64,000 nt of DNA, from positions 124,001-188,000 of the forward strand of contig OX337236.1 in NCBI GenBank assembly GCA_946965045.2. The letters are read 5' to 3'. The DNA comes from Epithemia pelagica (Eukaryota > Bacillariophyta > Bacillariophyceae > Surirellales > Surirellaceae). The notes beneath the pieces were generated by a model. The model made no database searches and was not told where the DNA came from. It saw only the letters and a program-made list of their open reading frames with translations. The position numbers and the translations under genes are program-made. Below, piece after piece: positions 63,026 through 64,000 of the stretch (within the stretch, counting starts at the first letter, position 1; every line of letters starts with the position of its first letter).

Positions 63026-63184
63026 TAAATACGTCCGTCTCAAGCGCAGAAAAGTTTCGTGACACCCATCAAGATCCAACGATGATAGGAGAGCAGATCT
63101 TTTGCTCTTCTCTCTCTCGTCGTATGATATATAGAGTGTTTACACAACACAAACCAACTTGCAGCAAGCTCTATGCACGGCTGA

Positions 63185-63830
63185 CCACTACACTACGAAT
63201 TGTTTTCTCATTCGATTCGTCGCTCGCAATCGTCGGTATCCTTTTCCATATGGTTCTTTTTATTGCTACGGTGGTTCGATCCAACTCTGTACAGCCGTTC
63301 TTTGGGTGCAGTTGCTCAAGCCTTGTCCCTGTCCACCACGAGCAGCAGCAGCAGAAGTACAAGGGTCTATTTTGACTCTTCTAATGCACTTCATCGTGAT
63401 TTACGCTATCATCCCGAACAACCCGAACGCATTACAGCAACGATACGAACTCTCTGTCACGACACGGTGCTCCATGACAAGGCACCATTCTTGGAACTCA
63501 TTGATGTCGCTGACGAACCACAGGATTTGCTGATTCAGGATGGCACGTCGTCGTCGTCTGTGTCGATTCAAGGTCAACCCTTTACTCGCGAAGAACTGGA
63601 CCATGCCAAACACGTGCTTGGTCAAACGCATTCGACCGACTTTGTTGCACGACTGGAACTCCAGTGTCAAGAGGCTCTACAACGTCGTCGAGAACAGGGC
63701 AAAGAAGACCTCTTGGGTCACATGGGCTACATCGATGGAGGCGATACCTATTGGACCACGTATAGTTTTGCCGTCTGTTTGCGTGCCACGGCCACGTGGA
63801 TTCGAGCCCTCGATCAACTCCTTCTCGATC

Positions 63831-63892
<62 letters not shown>

Positions 63893-64000
63893 CCACCACC
63901 ACGTGATTCACCACCACAACAACGGATTCCCACAGCCATGGCCTTGACACGTCCTCCGGGTCATCATGCCATGCAACAAGATTCCAATGGCTTTTGTCTC
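63185..64000 (+). CDS. Histone deacetylase family protein, 5' part (runs off window)
   Basis: The frame is open from 63185 to the window end with no stop. No ATG is present in frame before the domain, so a first exon or a one-base shift upstream is needed. The ATG at 63250 lies in another frame. The domain begins at RVYFDSSNALHRDLRYHPEQPERI (HPE-x-x-x-R mark of HDACs) near 63358. It continues with DGGDTYWTTYSFAVCLRA near 63735 and RPPGHHA near 63950, which carries the active-site His pair. A Gln run of about 20 residues coded only by CAA (63829-63890) interrupts the domain before PPPRD. Class II-like (HDA1) by order of motifs. Confidence 0.82.

Overview
The window looks like nuclear DNA of a diatom, most likely pennate (inference; species not determined). 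Supporting signs are Ty1/copia elements of the type common in diatoms, a plastid pre-sequence with Phe just after a signal peptide, short GT-AG introns (CKS1, PLAC8, aminoacylase), Thr/Asn/Gln runs in proteins and close gene spacing. About half of the window is mobile DNA.

Layout. (1) 1-15.2 kb: a plus-strand Ty1/copia element with gag and pol in one frame split by a single UGA, an LTR at 6338-6573, then a second copy of its leader. That leader copy is interrupted by a minus-strand tyrosine-recombinase (DIRS-order) retroelement, 6942-14815. (2) 15.3-20.2 kb: composite small repeats, including a foldback/MITE-like element with 82-bp perfect inverted ends, flanking about 3.7 kb without a recognisable gene. 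(3) 20.8-22.2 kb: a GNAT acetyltransferase and a small secreted peptide. (4) 22976-28924: a young minus-strand copia element (LTRs 228/229 identical by eye, target duplication ACTTC) inserted 57 bp before the start codon of an alpha/beta hydrolase gene. (5) 30.5-45.5 kb: the most unusual region. A mitochondrial ribosome-recycling factor gene (RRF) has its first 645 bp duplicated, apparently without change, 12 kb away, where it is fused in frame to a Crinkler/RHS-type P-loop ATPase gene. Between the copies lie a hAT transposon (31743-38654, 14-bp inverted ends) carrying an endonuclease III-like gene, an intact CKS1 gene and a Gag-like gene. (6) 44-64 kb: ordinary compact genes: PLAC8 protein, aminoacylase-1, IMP dehydrogenase, a PPR protein, an unknown low-complexity protein, a metallophosphoesterase, a DUF2214-like membrane protein, a plastid-targeted protein, an EndoG-type nuclease and the start of a histone deacetylase.

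Housekeeping genes lie in divergent or convergent pairs (aminoacylase/IMPDH, EndoG/HDAC, originally probably RRF/PLAC8), several with tandem repeats in the shared promoters. Many genes, including host-like ones, carry single-base frameshifts, some in homopolymers. Some 'breaks' may therefore be consensus-sequence errors rather than decay. All family assignments are by eye; no database search was run.
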